Assembly: GCA_000727475.1 (NCBI GenBank)
Contig: KL647301.1
Span: 2,071,055 to 2,135,054, forward strand
Direction: 5' to 3'
Length of the DNA stretch: 64,000 nucleotides
Source of the DNA: Sarcocystis neurona
Taxonomy: Eukaryota > Apicomplexa > Conoidasida > Eucoccidiorida > Sarcocystidae
Shown: positions 47,501 through 55,200 of the stretch, one piece after another
How positions within the stretch are numbered: position 1 is the stretch's first letter
Layout: each line of letters begins with the position of its first letter
Translations under genes and position numbers: made by a program
The notes under the pieces: generated by a model
Database searches by the model: none
The model's input: the letters and a program-made list of their open reading frames with translations, nothing else
What the model was told of the DNA's origin: nothing

Positions 47501-47536
47501 GACGTGGCCGCCGGTGCCTGCGGCTGCTGCAGCCAT
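19245..47536 (-). CDS. VPS34: Class III phosphatidylinositol 3-kinase (Vps34), giant 9-exon gene
   Basis: The enzyme phosphorylates phosphatidylinositol at the 3 position to make PI3P on endosomal membranes. Exons in order on the minus strand: 47536-41371, 39399-39276, 38198-36960, 35821-35338, 34525-33845, 29236-27002, 25760-25625, 22667-22509, 20563-19245. All junction phases agree and the sum is 12,543 bp (4,180 codons plus TGA); typical Vps34 is near 900 residues. The C2 domain lies in exon 1, the helical (PIK) domain in exons 2-5 and the kinase in exons 6-9. Diagnostic motifs are KVGDDLRQD (ATP site), GIGDRH (catalytic loop), HIDFG (metal binding), PKPFPPPMK, and the C-terminal helix ending LHQWAVYWK, so activity is likely retained. 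The excess length is Ala/Gln/Ser insertion. The frame stays open upstream of 47536, so the true start may be further 5'. Apicomplexans generally have this as their single PI 3-kinase. Confidence 0.93.
20564..22508 (-). other. VPS34 intron 8
   Basis: 1.9 kb. It contains (TA)n at 20685-20705 and 21490-21630, plus-strand CAG repeat at 21725-22110 and 22260-22440 (CTG on the sense strand), and a repeat-poor island at 20730-21330. The island has an 88-codon plus-strand open frame at 20917-21183 with balanced composition but no supporting signal. Confidence 0.7.
22509..22667 (-). CDS. VPS34: VPS34 exon 8: catalytic and activation loops
   Basis: 159 bases. It reads [20 protein letters not shown] then [15 protein letters not shown] then [14 protein letters not shown]. 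The Asp-Arg-His catalytic motif and the Asp-Phe-Gly metal-binding motif are intact. Acceptor tttgttgctgcag, donor gaag|gtcaga. This is the most conserved piece of the gene. Confidence 0.93.
24290..24523. repeat. CAG-based tandem array, left of the gap
   Basis: Alternating blocks built of cagcagcagcagagggcagccg and cagcagagagtag repeat several times with almost no divergence, right up to the first N. Near-identical copies explain why the assembly broke here. Confidence 0.8.
24524..25167. other. Assembly gap (644 N)
   Basis: A run of 644 unknown bases flanked by the same class of CAG-based tandem array. It lies wholly in the intron between kinase exons 7 and 8, so it should not remove coding sequence, but the true array length is unknown. 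Confidence 0.99.
25168..25460. repeat. CAG-based tandem array, right of the gap
   Basis: Units such as agcagagggcagtagcagg (about 18-21 bases) repeat about a dozen times with point differences, then decay into unique sequence near 25460. Confidence 0.8.
25625..25760 (-). CDS. VPS34: VPS34 exon 7: kinase lobe linker
   Basis: 136 bases. It reads [20 protein letters not shown] then [20 protein letters not shown] then PSASC, matching the Vps34 segment that follows LTPYKV and precedes GISPEVMDxYV. Acceptor is a run of ctg then cag; donor is tgcg|gtatgc. It has no insertion at all, unlike most of the gene. Confidence 0.9.
25761..27001 (-). other. VPS34 intron 6
   Basis: 1.2 kb. CAG repeat near the exon 7 side, then long (TA)n/(CATA)n clusters at 26110-26290 and 26640-26800. 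A GC-richer island at 26320-26630 has open frames on both strands but none with splice partners. Confidence 0.6.
27002..29236 (-). CDS. VPS34: VPS34 exon 6: kinase N-lobe with two large inserts
   Basis: 745 codons, phase 0 at both ends (acceptor gcattgctacag, donor aag|gtacgc). It opens with an Ala/Gln/Glu-rich region of roughly 330 residues, then [20 protein letters not shown] then [14 protein letters not shown] (start of the N-lobe), then roughly 290 residues of Gln/Arg/Glu-rich insert placed before the ATP-site strand, then [20 protein letters not shown] and [20 protein letters not shown]. The Lys of LLYKVGDD is in the position of the ATP-binding lysine. Confidence 0.9.
29430..29860. repeat. 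CAG/TAG/AAC triplet array
   Basis: More than 400 bases with perfect three-base periodicity that drifts from cag/tag to aac/att variants. One plus-strand frame reads it as Ala/Val/Thr/Ile for about 150 codons, as expected of GCA-phase triplet repeat; it is intronic to the minus-strand kinase gene. Confidence 0.85.
31890..32210. repeat. TAC/TGC triplet array
   Basis: A separate triplet array of tac, tgc and act units inside VPS34 intron 5, different in sequence from the CAG arrays. It reads as Thr/Ala or Leu on one strand and Val/Ser on the other. No coding evidence. Confidence 0.8.
32440..33770. repeat. (TA)n/(CATA)n microsatellite field
   Basis: More than 1 kb of TATA, ACACAT, TACGTA and TCTATC microsatellite, broken by a non-repetitive segment at about 33240-33470. 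Confidence 0.75.
33845..34525 (-). CDS. VPS34: VPS34 exon 5: last helices before the kinase
   Basis: The frame reads [20 protein letters not shown], similar in pattern to the SLLAAQQTFVDRLVHLM-type helix of Vps34, then a long Glu/Gln/Arg-rich insert, and ends [14 protein letters not shown] at cag|gtgaaa. It is in phase 0 at both ends. The acceptor (gaatgcgcgcag) has a poor pyrimidine tract, and about 25 residues normally present between this helix and the previous exon are not accounted for, so a small exon between them may be missing. Confidence 0.65.
34526..35337 (-). other. VPS34 intron 4
   Basis: 0.8 kb with (TA)n/(CA)n at 34560-34840 and plus-strand CAG repeat at 35100-35330. A minus-strand open segment near 34865-35000 ([20 protein letters not shown]) has normal composition and a plausible acceptor, but no good donor; it is the only candidate seen for the missing PIK-domain piece. 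Confidence 0.5.
35338..35821 (-). CDS. VPS34: VPS34 exon 4: helical domain, acidic insert
   Basis: It starts [20 protein letters not shown] (acceptor gctgctgtag), passes an acidic and Ser-rich linker, and ends [20 protein letters not shown] then CLQCEKEDP. This is the counterpart of the F-L-xx-RA-x(5)-LAN-Y-x-WY-x-x-x-ECED helix of Vps34. The donor gtaggt leaves phase 0; gtgtct four bases on is an alternative in another phase. Confidence 0.88.
35990..36520. repeat. (TA)n/(CATA)n microsatellite in VPS34 intron 3
   Basis: AT-rich microsatellite clusters at 36010-36260 and 36430-36520. The rest of the intron (35822-36959) has a GC-rich segment at 36540-36890 with CTG on the plus strand and no exon signal. 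Confidence 0.75.
36960..38198 (-). CDS. VPS34: VPS34 exon 3: helical domain with long insert
   Basis: It begins [20 protein letters not shown], continuing the helix after WKFR, then carries a Ser/Ala/Pro-rich insert of over 100 residues, then [12 protein letters not shown], a basic and acidic insert, and [20 protein letters not shown] to [15 protein letters not shown]. The last block is the class III signature D-x(n)-LLQLVQALKYE. Acceptor ggtttgcag, donor cg|gtgaga. The poly-Ala insert is GCT-coded, an exception to the usual CAG orientation. Confidence 0.88.
38220..39200. repeat. (TGTA)n/(TA)n microsatellite in VPS34 intron 2
   Basis: TGTA tetranucleotide repeats at 38270-38560 and (TA)n near 38765-38790 and 39000-39110, together filling most of the intron between exons 2 and 3. 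Confidence 0.8.
39276..39399 (-). CDS. VPS34: VPS34 exon 2: start of helical (PIK) domain
   Basis: 124 bases. It reads [20 protein letters not shown] then KLLLWKFR, matching the class III PI3K stretch around the conserved EE-D-L-WKFRYYL motif. Acceptor tgttgctgcag, donor cg|gtactt. It enters with two bases (completing Ala) and leaves two (completing Arg with the next exon). Confidence 0.85.
40269..40367 (-). CDS. VPS34: Possible extra VPS34 exon (optional)
   Basis: 99 bases, in phase to sit between exons 1 and 2: two completing bases after a gacacag acceptor, one base left at a gtgcaa donor. It reads [20 protein letters not shown] and an Ala tract. CAG repeat runs on the minus (sense) strand here, as in most exons of this gene. 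The acceptor is weak and the gene model works without it. Confidence 0.3.
40800..41330. repeat. (TA)n/(CATA)n microsatellite in VPS34 intron 1
   Basis: AT-rich microsatellite directly downstream of exon 1 on the minus strand. The remaining intron sequence (39400-40800) is CAG-type repeat and holds the optional exon listed separately. Confidence 0.8.
41371..47536 (-). CDS. VPS34: VPS34 exon 1: N-terminal extension and shattered C2 domain
   Basis: 2,055 codons plus one base, ending aatg|gtacct. C2 segments in order: [20 protein letters not shown] (residues about 382-401), [19 protein letters not shown] (about 560-580), [19 protein letters not shown] then LVFAIHKES (about 912-942), [20 protein letters not shown] (about 975-1000), and much later [16 protein letters not shown] (about 1570-1588). 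These correspond to successive class III PI3K C2 strands. Between them lie Ala, Gln, Ser and Pro-rich insertions, including a QQLEQ-type tract near 45150-45260 and an Ala/Pro repeat near 46660-46830. The ATG at 47536 is the first in the track but not proven: the codons just before it remain open and look coding (VDEGQDTLVSPLLSPDSA). Confidence 0.85.
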
Positions 47537-48422
47537 CGCGCTATCAGGGGACAGCAGAGGCGAGACCAGTGTGTCCTGTCCCTCGTCAACCGCTGCAGCG
47601 CGACACCGGATGCCGCTGCTGCAGACCCTTTGCCTCCTGCAGGTGATGCTGCTGCTGCTGGTGCTGTCGCTGCTGCTACAGACGCTGTTTCTGGTACAGG
47701 TGCGCTGTCGTCGTTGCTGCGCCGGAGTTGCTGCCGCCTGTGTAGCTGTTGCCGGCTGCGCTGGTGTTGTCGCTGCGGCTGCTGCGGCAGCAGTTCCTGC
47801 ACATGCTGCTGCTGCTGAGGTGATTGGCTGCTGCTGACGCGGGGGAGGCTAGTAGTCCTAGTGGGAGCGCCAAGATGCGCCGCGGAAAGGTGGAATCACA
47901 CGTGTGGGCGCAGCAGCCGAAGATCAGCAGCGCAGCGTAGTAGCAGCCAGCGCCGTCAAAACGACAGAAGTTTCTGAGCAGGAAGGGCAGGCTGCTGGGC
48001 GAAGAGTATCTGCTGGGAGCCGCGCAGCCAATTGATCTCACAGCGGCCACGACAAGTAGGAGCGGCAAGCGCATGAGAGACTCGCAGCAGCGTCTAGTTC
48101 TCACAGCAATACCGAGACGTAGCGCCGACGAGAAGTTGTTGAGCAGAGGAAGCACTGCTGCCGGAAGGATCTGGCCGAAGTAACCGCCTACAAGCCGCCA
48201 CAGGCGGACACTATATGCGCAGCAGCAGCAGCAGCAGAGGCCTGGTTGCGAGCAACGGGGACTTGCAGCCGCAGCCGTTGCTCTCTCCCAGCAGCGAGAC
48301 ACAGCAGTAGCAGCGGTAGCAGCACCAAGAGCAACTGCCCGCCGCAAGACGAAGAAGAAGAATAAGCAGCAGCGGAAGTGTTGGAGCAGGGAAGCGCGTT
48401 GCCGCACAGACACAAGCAAAAG
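47537..48422. promoter_or_regulatory. Shared upstream region of two divergent genes
   Basis: Under 900 bases between the proposed start of VPS34 (minus) and that of the ORC-like gene (plus). It is GC-rich with CTG repeat at its left end and CAG repeat near 48215-48370. The left 100-150 bases remain open in the VPS34 frame and may be coding. I see no TATA-like or initiator element that I would name. Confidence 0.35.
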
Positions 48423-49247
48423 ATGAGCGCGCAGCTGCTGCGATGGGCGGCAGATTCACCAGCTCGTTTGTTGCCTACCTCAGCGAAACTTGCAGCGAGG
48501 CGAGAAGCACCCCACCGCGTCCACCAATTTACCGGCTACTGCTCCTCCTCTCTCTCTAACAATTTCAACCGCTTTAGTAGATGTCTTCTCGACTGGTGTA
48601 AATCCTGCGCTAGCGCGTGCTGCTTTATTACAGCTGCAGCCGGCCACCGCCGCTGCGACTCCTATTCGTGCCGCGGTCCGAACGCGCGCCCGCGCAGGCT
48701 GTGTGCGGCTGCTTGCTGCCTGCGCTGCATGCGTCCACAGAGCAGCAGCAGCAGCAGCCGTGGCGACAGCTGAAAGCAGCTGCAGCAGCCTAAGCGACTC
48801 CGCATGCAGAACACGCGTAGTAGTAGTGTACCACCGGCCTCCAGAAGTCCCCTGCTGACCACACATTCGGAAACGGCCGTACGAAAAAAGTTGGAGGAGA
48901 CAGCTACTGAAGGCGTGCTGCGCTGCTGTGTCTCCAGTGCTGCTGTTCGACTGTATATTGAACTGCTGCGCGCAGTCGGGAATACCAACAGCGCACAAGT
49001 ACTCGCAAAAATAGCAGCTAATTACGCTGCTGCAGCGTATATCTGCGTTACCCGTTGCAGCCCGGCCAGCTCGCGTGTGCCAACAGCGCGCAGCGGCGCG
49101 CAGCTGCAGCGGCAGAAGCTGGTGTGCGGTGAATTTCCGCAGCAGCTGCAGTGTAGGACCAGACACCCACACAACAGAGGTCGTAGCGGCGGGGGCAGCA
49201 CGACAACTGCAACAGAATGTCACAAACGACTCCCTGCCGACTTACTG
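48423..49247 (+). CDS. ORC-like gene exons 1-3
   Basis: Exon 1 (48423-48465) starts MSAQLLRWAADSPA at ATG and meets a gtttgt donor. The 112-base intron has a good branch-like tctctaac and pyrimidine tract before ctttag. Exon 2 (48578-48675) reads DVFSTGVNPALARAALLQL. Exon 3 (48810-49247) contains SETAVRKKLEETATEGVLRC and VRLYIELLRAVGNTNSAQVL and ends at a strong gtgagg donor in phase 0. The exon 2/3 border is the weakest: the intron chosen there contains CAG repeat. Confidence 0.45.
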
Positions 49248-52200
49248 GTGAGGTGTGTAGTTGCCTTCTTTGCAGCCGAGCCGTTCAGCAAGATATGGCT
49301 GCGGCTGCTGCTACTGCGGGGGCCGCCGCCACGGCAGCTGCTGTTGCATGTGGCCTGTTCCCAGCAGCCCCAGCACCAGAGGTAGCTCAAGGGCGCAGCG
49401 CCTTCGCACGTAGGAGGCTTGGTGTTCTTACCACTGCGAAGAGAGTGCCTACGCGGGAAAGCAGCAACAAGCTGTCGCAAGCGGGAAGGCTCGCTGTTGC
49501 TGCTGCGGTTCCTGCTGCTCCGTGTGCAGCTGCTGCAGGATTTTCACGACGAGACACGAGGCTTTCTCACGCCGCAGGACGCCGCCGTTGGCACCCAGGG
49601 ACGCTCCTCTGGAGGCCCCAAAGAAACAGCAACAACGACAACTGCTACAGCAGCAGCAGAAGTAGCCGTGCGCCTGGCAGCTGCAACAGCAGCAACACCC
49701 GTACCAAGCAGGCCAGCGCACGCAGCGACGGCCTTAGCTGCCTTTTGAGCTGCACCAGGAGTTGCAGCAGCTGTTGCTGCACCGCAGGCAGCAGCAGCAG
49801 CGGCTCACAGACAAACGACTGGAGCATGCATGCTCGCCGCCCTCCCTGCTGCAGCTTTCAGTCTCGCAGAAGTTCATGCATTCATGCTCGAAACAGAGAA
49901 GCGGCTTGCAGCTGTCTCCCTCTTCCCAGCAATTCGACGTGCTGCTGCGCCCTGCTGCGGTCTTGGAGGACATGCACCTGCAGCGTCGAACGGGGCATGG
50001 CTGCTGCCTTCGCCTCGCGATTGCTGCTCCAGCACGGTAGGTGGCGTGCCGCAGCAGCAGCTGCAGGAACAACAGGGGCGACTCACGTGCCCGCAACAGG
50101 AACGGCAACAATTGAAGCGGCAGCAGCAGGAGAAGCGGCAGGAGCAGGAGAAGCGGCAGCAGCAGGAGAAGCGCCAGCAGCAGGAGAAGCGGCAGCAGCA
50201 GAAGCAGCGGCAGCAGCAGGAGCGGCAGCAGCTTCTACAGAACAAGCAGCCGAGGAAGCAACAGCACGGGCAGCGGCAGCGAGCATGGGAGCAGCAGCAG
50301 CAGCACGCGTCTCCATGGTTTCGGGAGCAGCGCTGCTGGCAGGAGCAGCGCATGTCCCTGCGGCTGCTCTTGTCTTTGTGTACTGCAGTAAAAACACTTC
50401 GCTCTACGGACGGGTTGACACCAGCGTGTCGCGTCGAATGTTTTCTTCTTCCTTTCTTCGCATGCATGTAGAGGGCGTAACAGCGTCTGCAGTGGAGCTG
50501 GCAGCAGTAGTGCCGCGAGTTGCATCAGCTACAGGGACAGCAGCGGCAGCAGGGGAAGCGGGACGAGCAGCAACAGCATTGCCACAGGCAGCAGCAAGGA
50601 CCGCGGCAGTAGGAACTGCTGGACGCGCAGCCAGAGAAAAAGAAACAACGGCGACAAGAGCAGCAGCACCAGGAGGAGGGGCAGAAGGAGCAGCAGCACC
50701 AGCAGCGGCACGGAGATGGGCAGGAAGCGCAGCAGCAGCATATTGGAAAGTAGAAGAACAGACAGGGAAAGCAGCGTCAGTAAACCTAACACTAGCGCCG
50801 CCGTCCCCAGCATTCCCATCTGCAGCAGCACCAGCAAAAGCCGCAGGCTCACTAGCTCCAGCAGGACAGGCTGAGGCGGCCGCAGTCTCGTGGTCAGCAG
50901 CAAGTCGACGAGCGGCCACAGCAACAATGGTAGCAGGCTCCTCCTGCGTAGGAGCGGCAGCGGCAGGAAAGATACGGGGTTGCTGTCTGCACGGGAATGT
51001 GTGTACACTTTGTACTGCCGCAGCAACAGTCAGCAACCCCAGCAGCAACACAGGAGGAGCTGCAGCAGCCGAAGGCGCCCCAGGCAGCCGTGGCGCTGCA
51101 GGCACGCAGCAAGACCACTTGTTAGAGAAGAGAGAGCAGCAGATGTTTCCCTCCTGGGCACCCGTGTCTTTCAGACGAATAGTTGCTGGAGCCGAACGGC
51201 CAGAAGCAGCAGCAGCACTGTCAGCAGCTGCAGCAGAGCTGTCAGCAGCAGCAGGAGAACCGTCAGCAGCAGAGGCTTCGTTCGTCCCCAGCATACCAGC
51301 GACAGCAGCAGGGAAGCCCGCAGCGACGCCACTCACGTCTGCAGCAGGAGCGCCTGCGACACCCTCAGGAGCAGGAACAAGAGCGGCAGCAGCTGGGAGC
51401 ACAGCGGCAGCAGCTGGGAGCACAGCGGCAGCAGCTGGGAGCACAGCGGCAGCAGCTGGGAGCACAGCGACAGCAGCTGGCGTAGCAGCAGCGGCTGGTG
51501 GCATAGCAACAAGATCAGCTGGGATAGCTGCAGTAGCAGCGAGGAGAGCAACAGCGGCAGCAGCAGGTGCTTACGTAGGGGGGTCAAAAGGAAACAGCCC
51601 GCAGTTCTTCAGCAGCGCTGCTACAGCAGCGGCACAGACACCGGAGGGGCAGCGGGCCGGGCAGCCGTTACAACAGCTGCAGCAGCTGGTGCAGCCGTCC
51701 AGCAGACTGACGCAGCAGCACGGCTGGCCCCACGTCGAGAGACGCGATATTGAAGACGCTCTAACGCAACTGCTGCTGCTGCATCCCAAGGACTCCTCCC
51801 CCTCCGCAGCAGGTGAGTAGCTAGTCTTTGAACGCCCCATTGTCTTCCTTTGCTCTCCAAGCCTTCTGCAGAACCACTTACAACTTGAAATAGATACGAA
51901 TGTACACAAGTATTTCGTGTGTACTATATATACGTATATCTTTATATATACGTACGTACTTACGTGTGTACTATATACACATATATATATATGTATATAT
52001 AGTACACACGTATATGTATACATTCATACGTATATGTGTAATGCATGCACATATATATATATATATCTCTGTGTCTATAGATTGTTGATATCCGTATGAG
52101 GCGTGTGTACTTTATTTGTATGTGTAGACGTGAAGGCACAGAAAAAGTTGCTCTTGCACGTACATATACATGTGCGCATGCATATGCTTCTGGTTGAACT

Positions 52201-55200
52201 CCCCTGCGCTGGTGAAGTTCCCGCCTTCCCTCGATGCCGCATACATCTTCCCTGCACTGCCGTGCCTCTGCCTACGCGTCCTCTGCGACTGCATGCTGCA
52301 GACGCTGCGAGGAAGTTGCCGCTGCTGCTTCTAGCCGGCTGCTTCTCACCTGCTGCTGCTGCCGCCTGTTGTAGCGAGTTTCCTCTGTCGTGCTGCTACC
52401 TGTCCACTGCTGCTGTTGCTGACTGACGCGGACCTGTCGTGCGCTGCTCCTTCCCCTTTTTCCTTCACCGCTGCTGCCGCCGCTCTTGGGGCTGCATCTG
52501 CTGCTGCTCGGCTCCGCCTGCTGTTTCCCGCGTGCGGGTCGCGCTGCTTGTTGCTGATAGGTTGCTCTGCAGCTGTTCAGCTGCTGGTACCGTCTGGGGG
52601 CTGTTGCTGCCGCGGTTTCCGTGTGTGCTGCCGCTGCGGCTGCTGTGCGGCTCCAGCGGCGGCTGCCGCTGGGGAGGAGGACGCCGTGTTGCGGTCGCCG
52701 CTCTGCTTCCTGCGGGTAGTCACGCAGCTGCTGTTGCCCTTCCCTTCGCCTGATGCTCTTCTCCGCGCTGCTGCTGCTGCTGCAGTCAGCGGCGACTAAG
52801 AGCGGCGACGGTGGCTGTTCCTGTCCGATTGCTCTAGGTAACGCTGCTGCTGCTGCTTTCTCTCCTCTCCTCCTTTTCCTTCTTCGGGGCCTCAGGATCG
52901 CCCGTGCTGCTGCTGCTGCTGCTCCGTCTCTGCCTGCGCGGTTGCTGCGCGGTTATCCGCTGCAGCTTCTCTTCCCCTCCTCGGGGTGATGCTGCTGCGC
53001 GTGTGTGTGCGTCTGCTGCTGCTGCTGCGATCTGCGACTCAGGCGTGCACTGGGTGACAGGCTCCGTAGGCGTTGGCAAGAGCTACGCTGCGCAGTTCGT
53101 CGTACAGCGACAGAAGGCAGCAGCAGAAGCAGCAGGAGGAGGCACGGCGACCTGCGTATGATACCCCTCCTCCGGCCACACTTCAGTCCTTGTGCTTCAA
53201 CCACCGTCGCGTGTGTGTGTGTCGCTGCTCGCTTCCCAGAGCACCTCTCCCTAGCCCCTCTATCTCAAGCTGTGCGTCTGGTGTGTCTGCATGCGTTTGG
53301 AGGGTGCCGCACAGGGGGGTCGCTCAGCGGGGTGTGTACGCACCAGCAGGCCCCGGTGTACGTACACCAGGCGTGACGAGTGCATCTACAGGTGTTTTTT
53401 GCGTGCCCAACGACGCCAGCTGGAGAAAGACATTTCAGAGTTCTTTGCCCTACCCAGTTCTTCGGAGACGTGCCGCATATACTGTCACACATACGTTCTT
53501 TCATATCTTTCTGTACGTTTTCACATATATATATGTGTCTGTGAGGGTTCATACATCTATATGTGTATTATATGCGTGACAGCACATATATGTATATATA
53601 TAGTGTGTAAGGACGCATATGCATATATATGTGTATATTCGTATTGGCACATGCAGGTCTGCATGTACGGATGGTTGCAAGTGACTGATGTCGGCCGTGC
53701 TGCTGCTGCATGAGAGGAGCGGCGCGTGGGTCTGCTGCTGCTTCTTCGTGCGTCCCAGGTGCTCTCCTTCGGTATGGCCGCAGCAGCGCACGCGAGTTTT
53801 GATGTGCTGCTGGTGCTGCTGGAGAAGTCGCTGCGCACGCAGCTGCTGCAGCAGCACGCCGCGCGCATGGACTTCCTTTCTCGCTCTTCAAGAGGCTCCC
53901 CACAGCAGGGCAGCACGGCTCACGCCGCCGTCCTCTCCGGGTATGCGTGGGCTTCGTCTTTGTGTGTACACTTCCTCCTAAGAAAAACCCTTCTTCTTTT
54001 TCGTCTCTTCCTCACTTCTTCTCTTCCCGCCCTGCTGCTGACGTGTGTTCGTTTGGACCCGCTGATTTCTGTTCTTCTCGATTGTTGGGTGTTCCTTCGT
54101 CTTCTTTTTCTTCTTTCACGTGTTCATAAAGACCCTCTTCACAAACGTCGCTTCTCCGCAGCCCGTGCGCCTACGCCTACAAAGAGGTACACATGCACGT
54201 ATACGTATGTGTGGATGTGTACGTGCCCCCACATTATTATATGCATGTGCACGCATGCCAACGTTTGTATTGAGGCAAATACTTCGGTACTACGTATGGG
54301 ATCGCGACCTTTGTACGAGTCTGCTGAGACGGATATGTACATATATATATATATATACGTATGTGTGGATAGTTCTTTCTCGCAGTATGAGTCTCCCTTT
54401 TTCCCAGTACGTCCATATTTAGATGTGGTTTGTGAGGAAGGGAAATGAGGACGGCCTTCGGTGCGGTTCTTTCATTACAGACGAGTTGCTTTCTGTCTTT
54501 CTTCTTTTCATTTTCTCTTTCGTTTTCTCTTCTTCTTTCTGTCCTCCTTCGCTCTGCTTGTATGTCTCGATTTCTCTTCGGGACTTCTCACCTGTCTCTG
54601 AGTCGTGCGCAAGCACGGCAACGTACGGCAGTGCGTTGCTGCTGCGGCTGTTTTTGCTGCTGTAGCTGCGTTTGCCGCTGTGGTTGCGTTTGCTGCTGTG
54701 GCTGCTCTTGCTGTTGCGGCTGTTTTTGCTGCTGTAGCTGCGTTTGCCGCTGTGGTTGCGTTTGCTGTTGTGGCTGCTCTTGCTGTTGCGGCTGCTTCTG
54801 CTGCTGCAGCGGCCTTTGCTGTTGCGGCCGTCTTTGCTGCTGTGGCTGCTTTGGCTGTTGCGCCTGTTTTACCTGCTGCGATTGCTTTTCTGCTCGGCTG
54901 CGTTTGCTGCTGCTTGTGTGCGGTGTGGCCGTCAGCGACTGGATCTGCGCTGCGGTGGAGAGGGCCTGCCCCTCGTTCCGCCCGGCCGTTGCTCAGCTGC
55001 TGCGCCACGTCGTGAGTTGCTCGCGTCGCACGCAATCTCCTACGCGGCCACAGCAGCTGCAGCGCCAGCAGCAACAGCCGGCAGCGATGTCCGCTGGTTC
55101 TTCTCTTTCGTCTCCATCTTCTCCGTCGCCCCGAGAAGAGTCTGCATCTTCTGCTTCCGCGCTGTTTAGCAGCGATAGCAGCAGCAACAGCAGCAGCAGC

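Noticed and set aside
50404..51504. 366-codon minus-strand open frame, Ala-rich
   Set aside because: It mirrors the plus-strand exon through GCA/TGC repeat; the plus strand has ordinary blocks and phase-matched splice sites, the minus strand has none.
53390..53490. Candidate exon reading LEKDISEFFALPSSSE
   Set aside because: Looks protein-like, but exons 7 and 8 join directly in phase and give a better continuous ATPase fold; kept as intron.
54445..54950. Cys-rich open frame resembling a metallothionein or EGF-like array
   Set aside because: The Cys spacing is exactly that of TGC/TGT triplets in a CTG-type intronic repeat.
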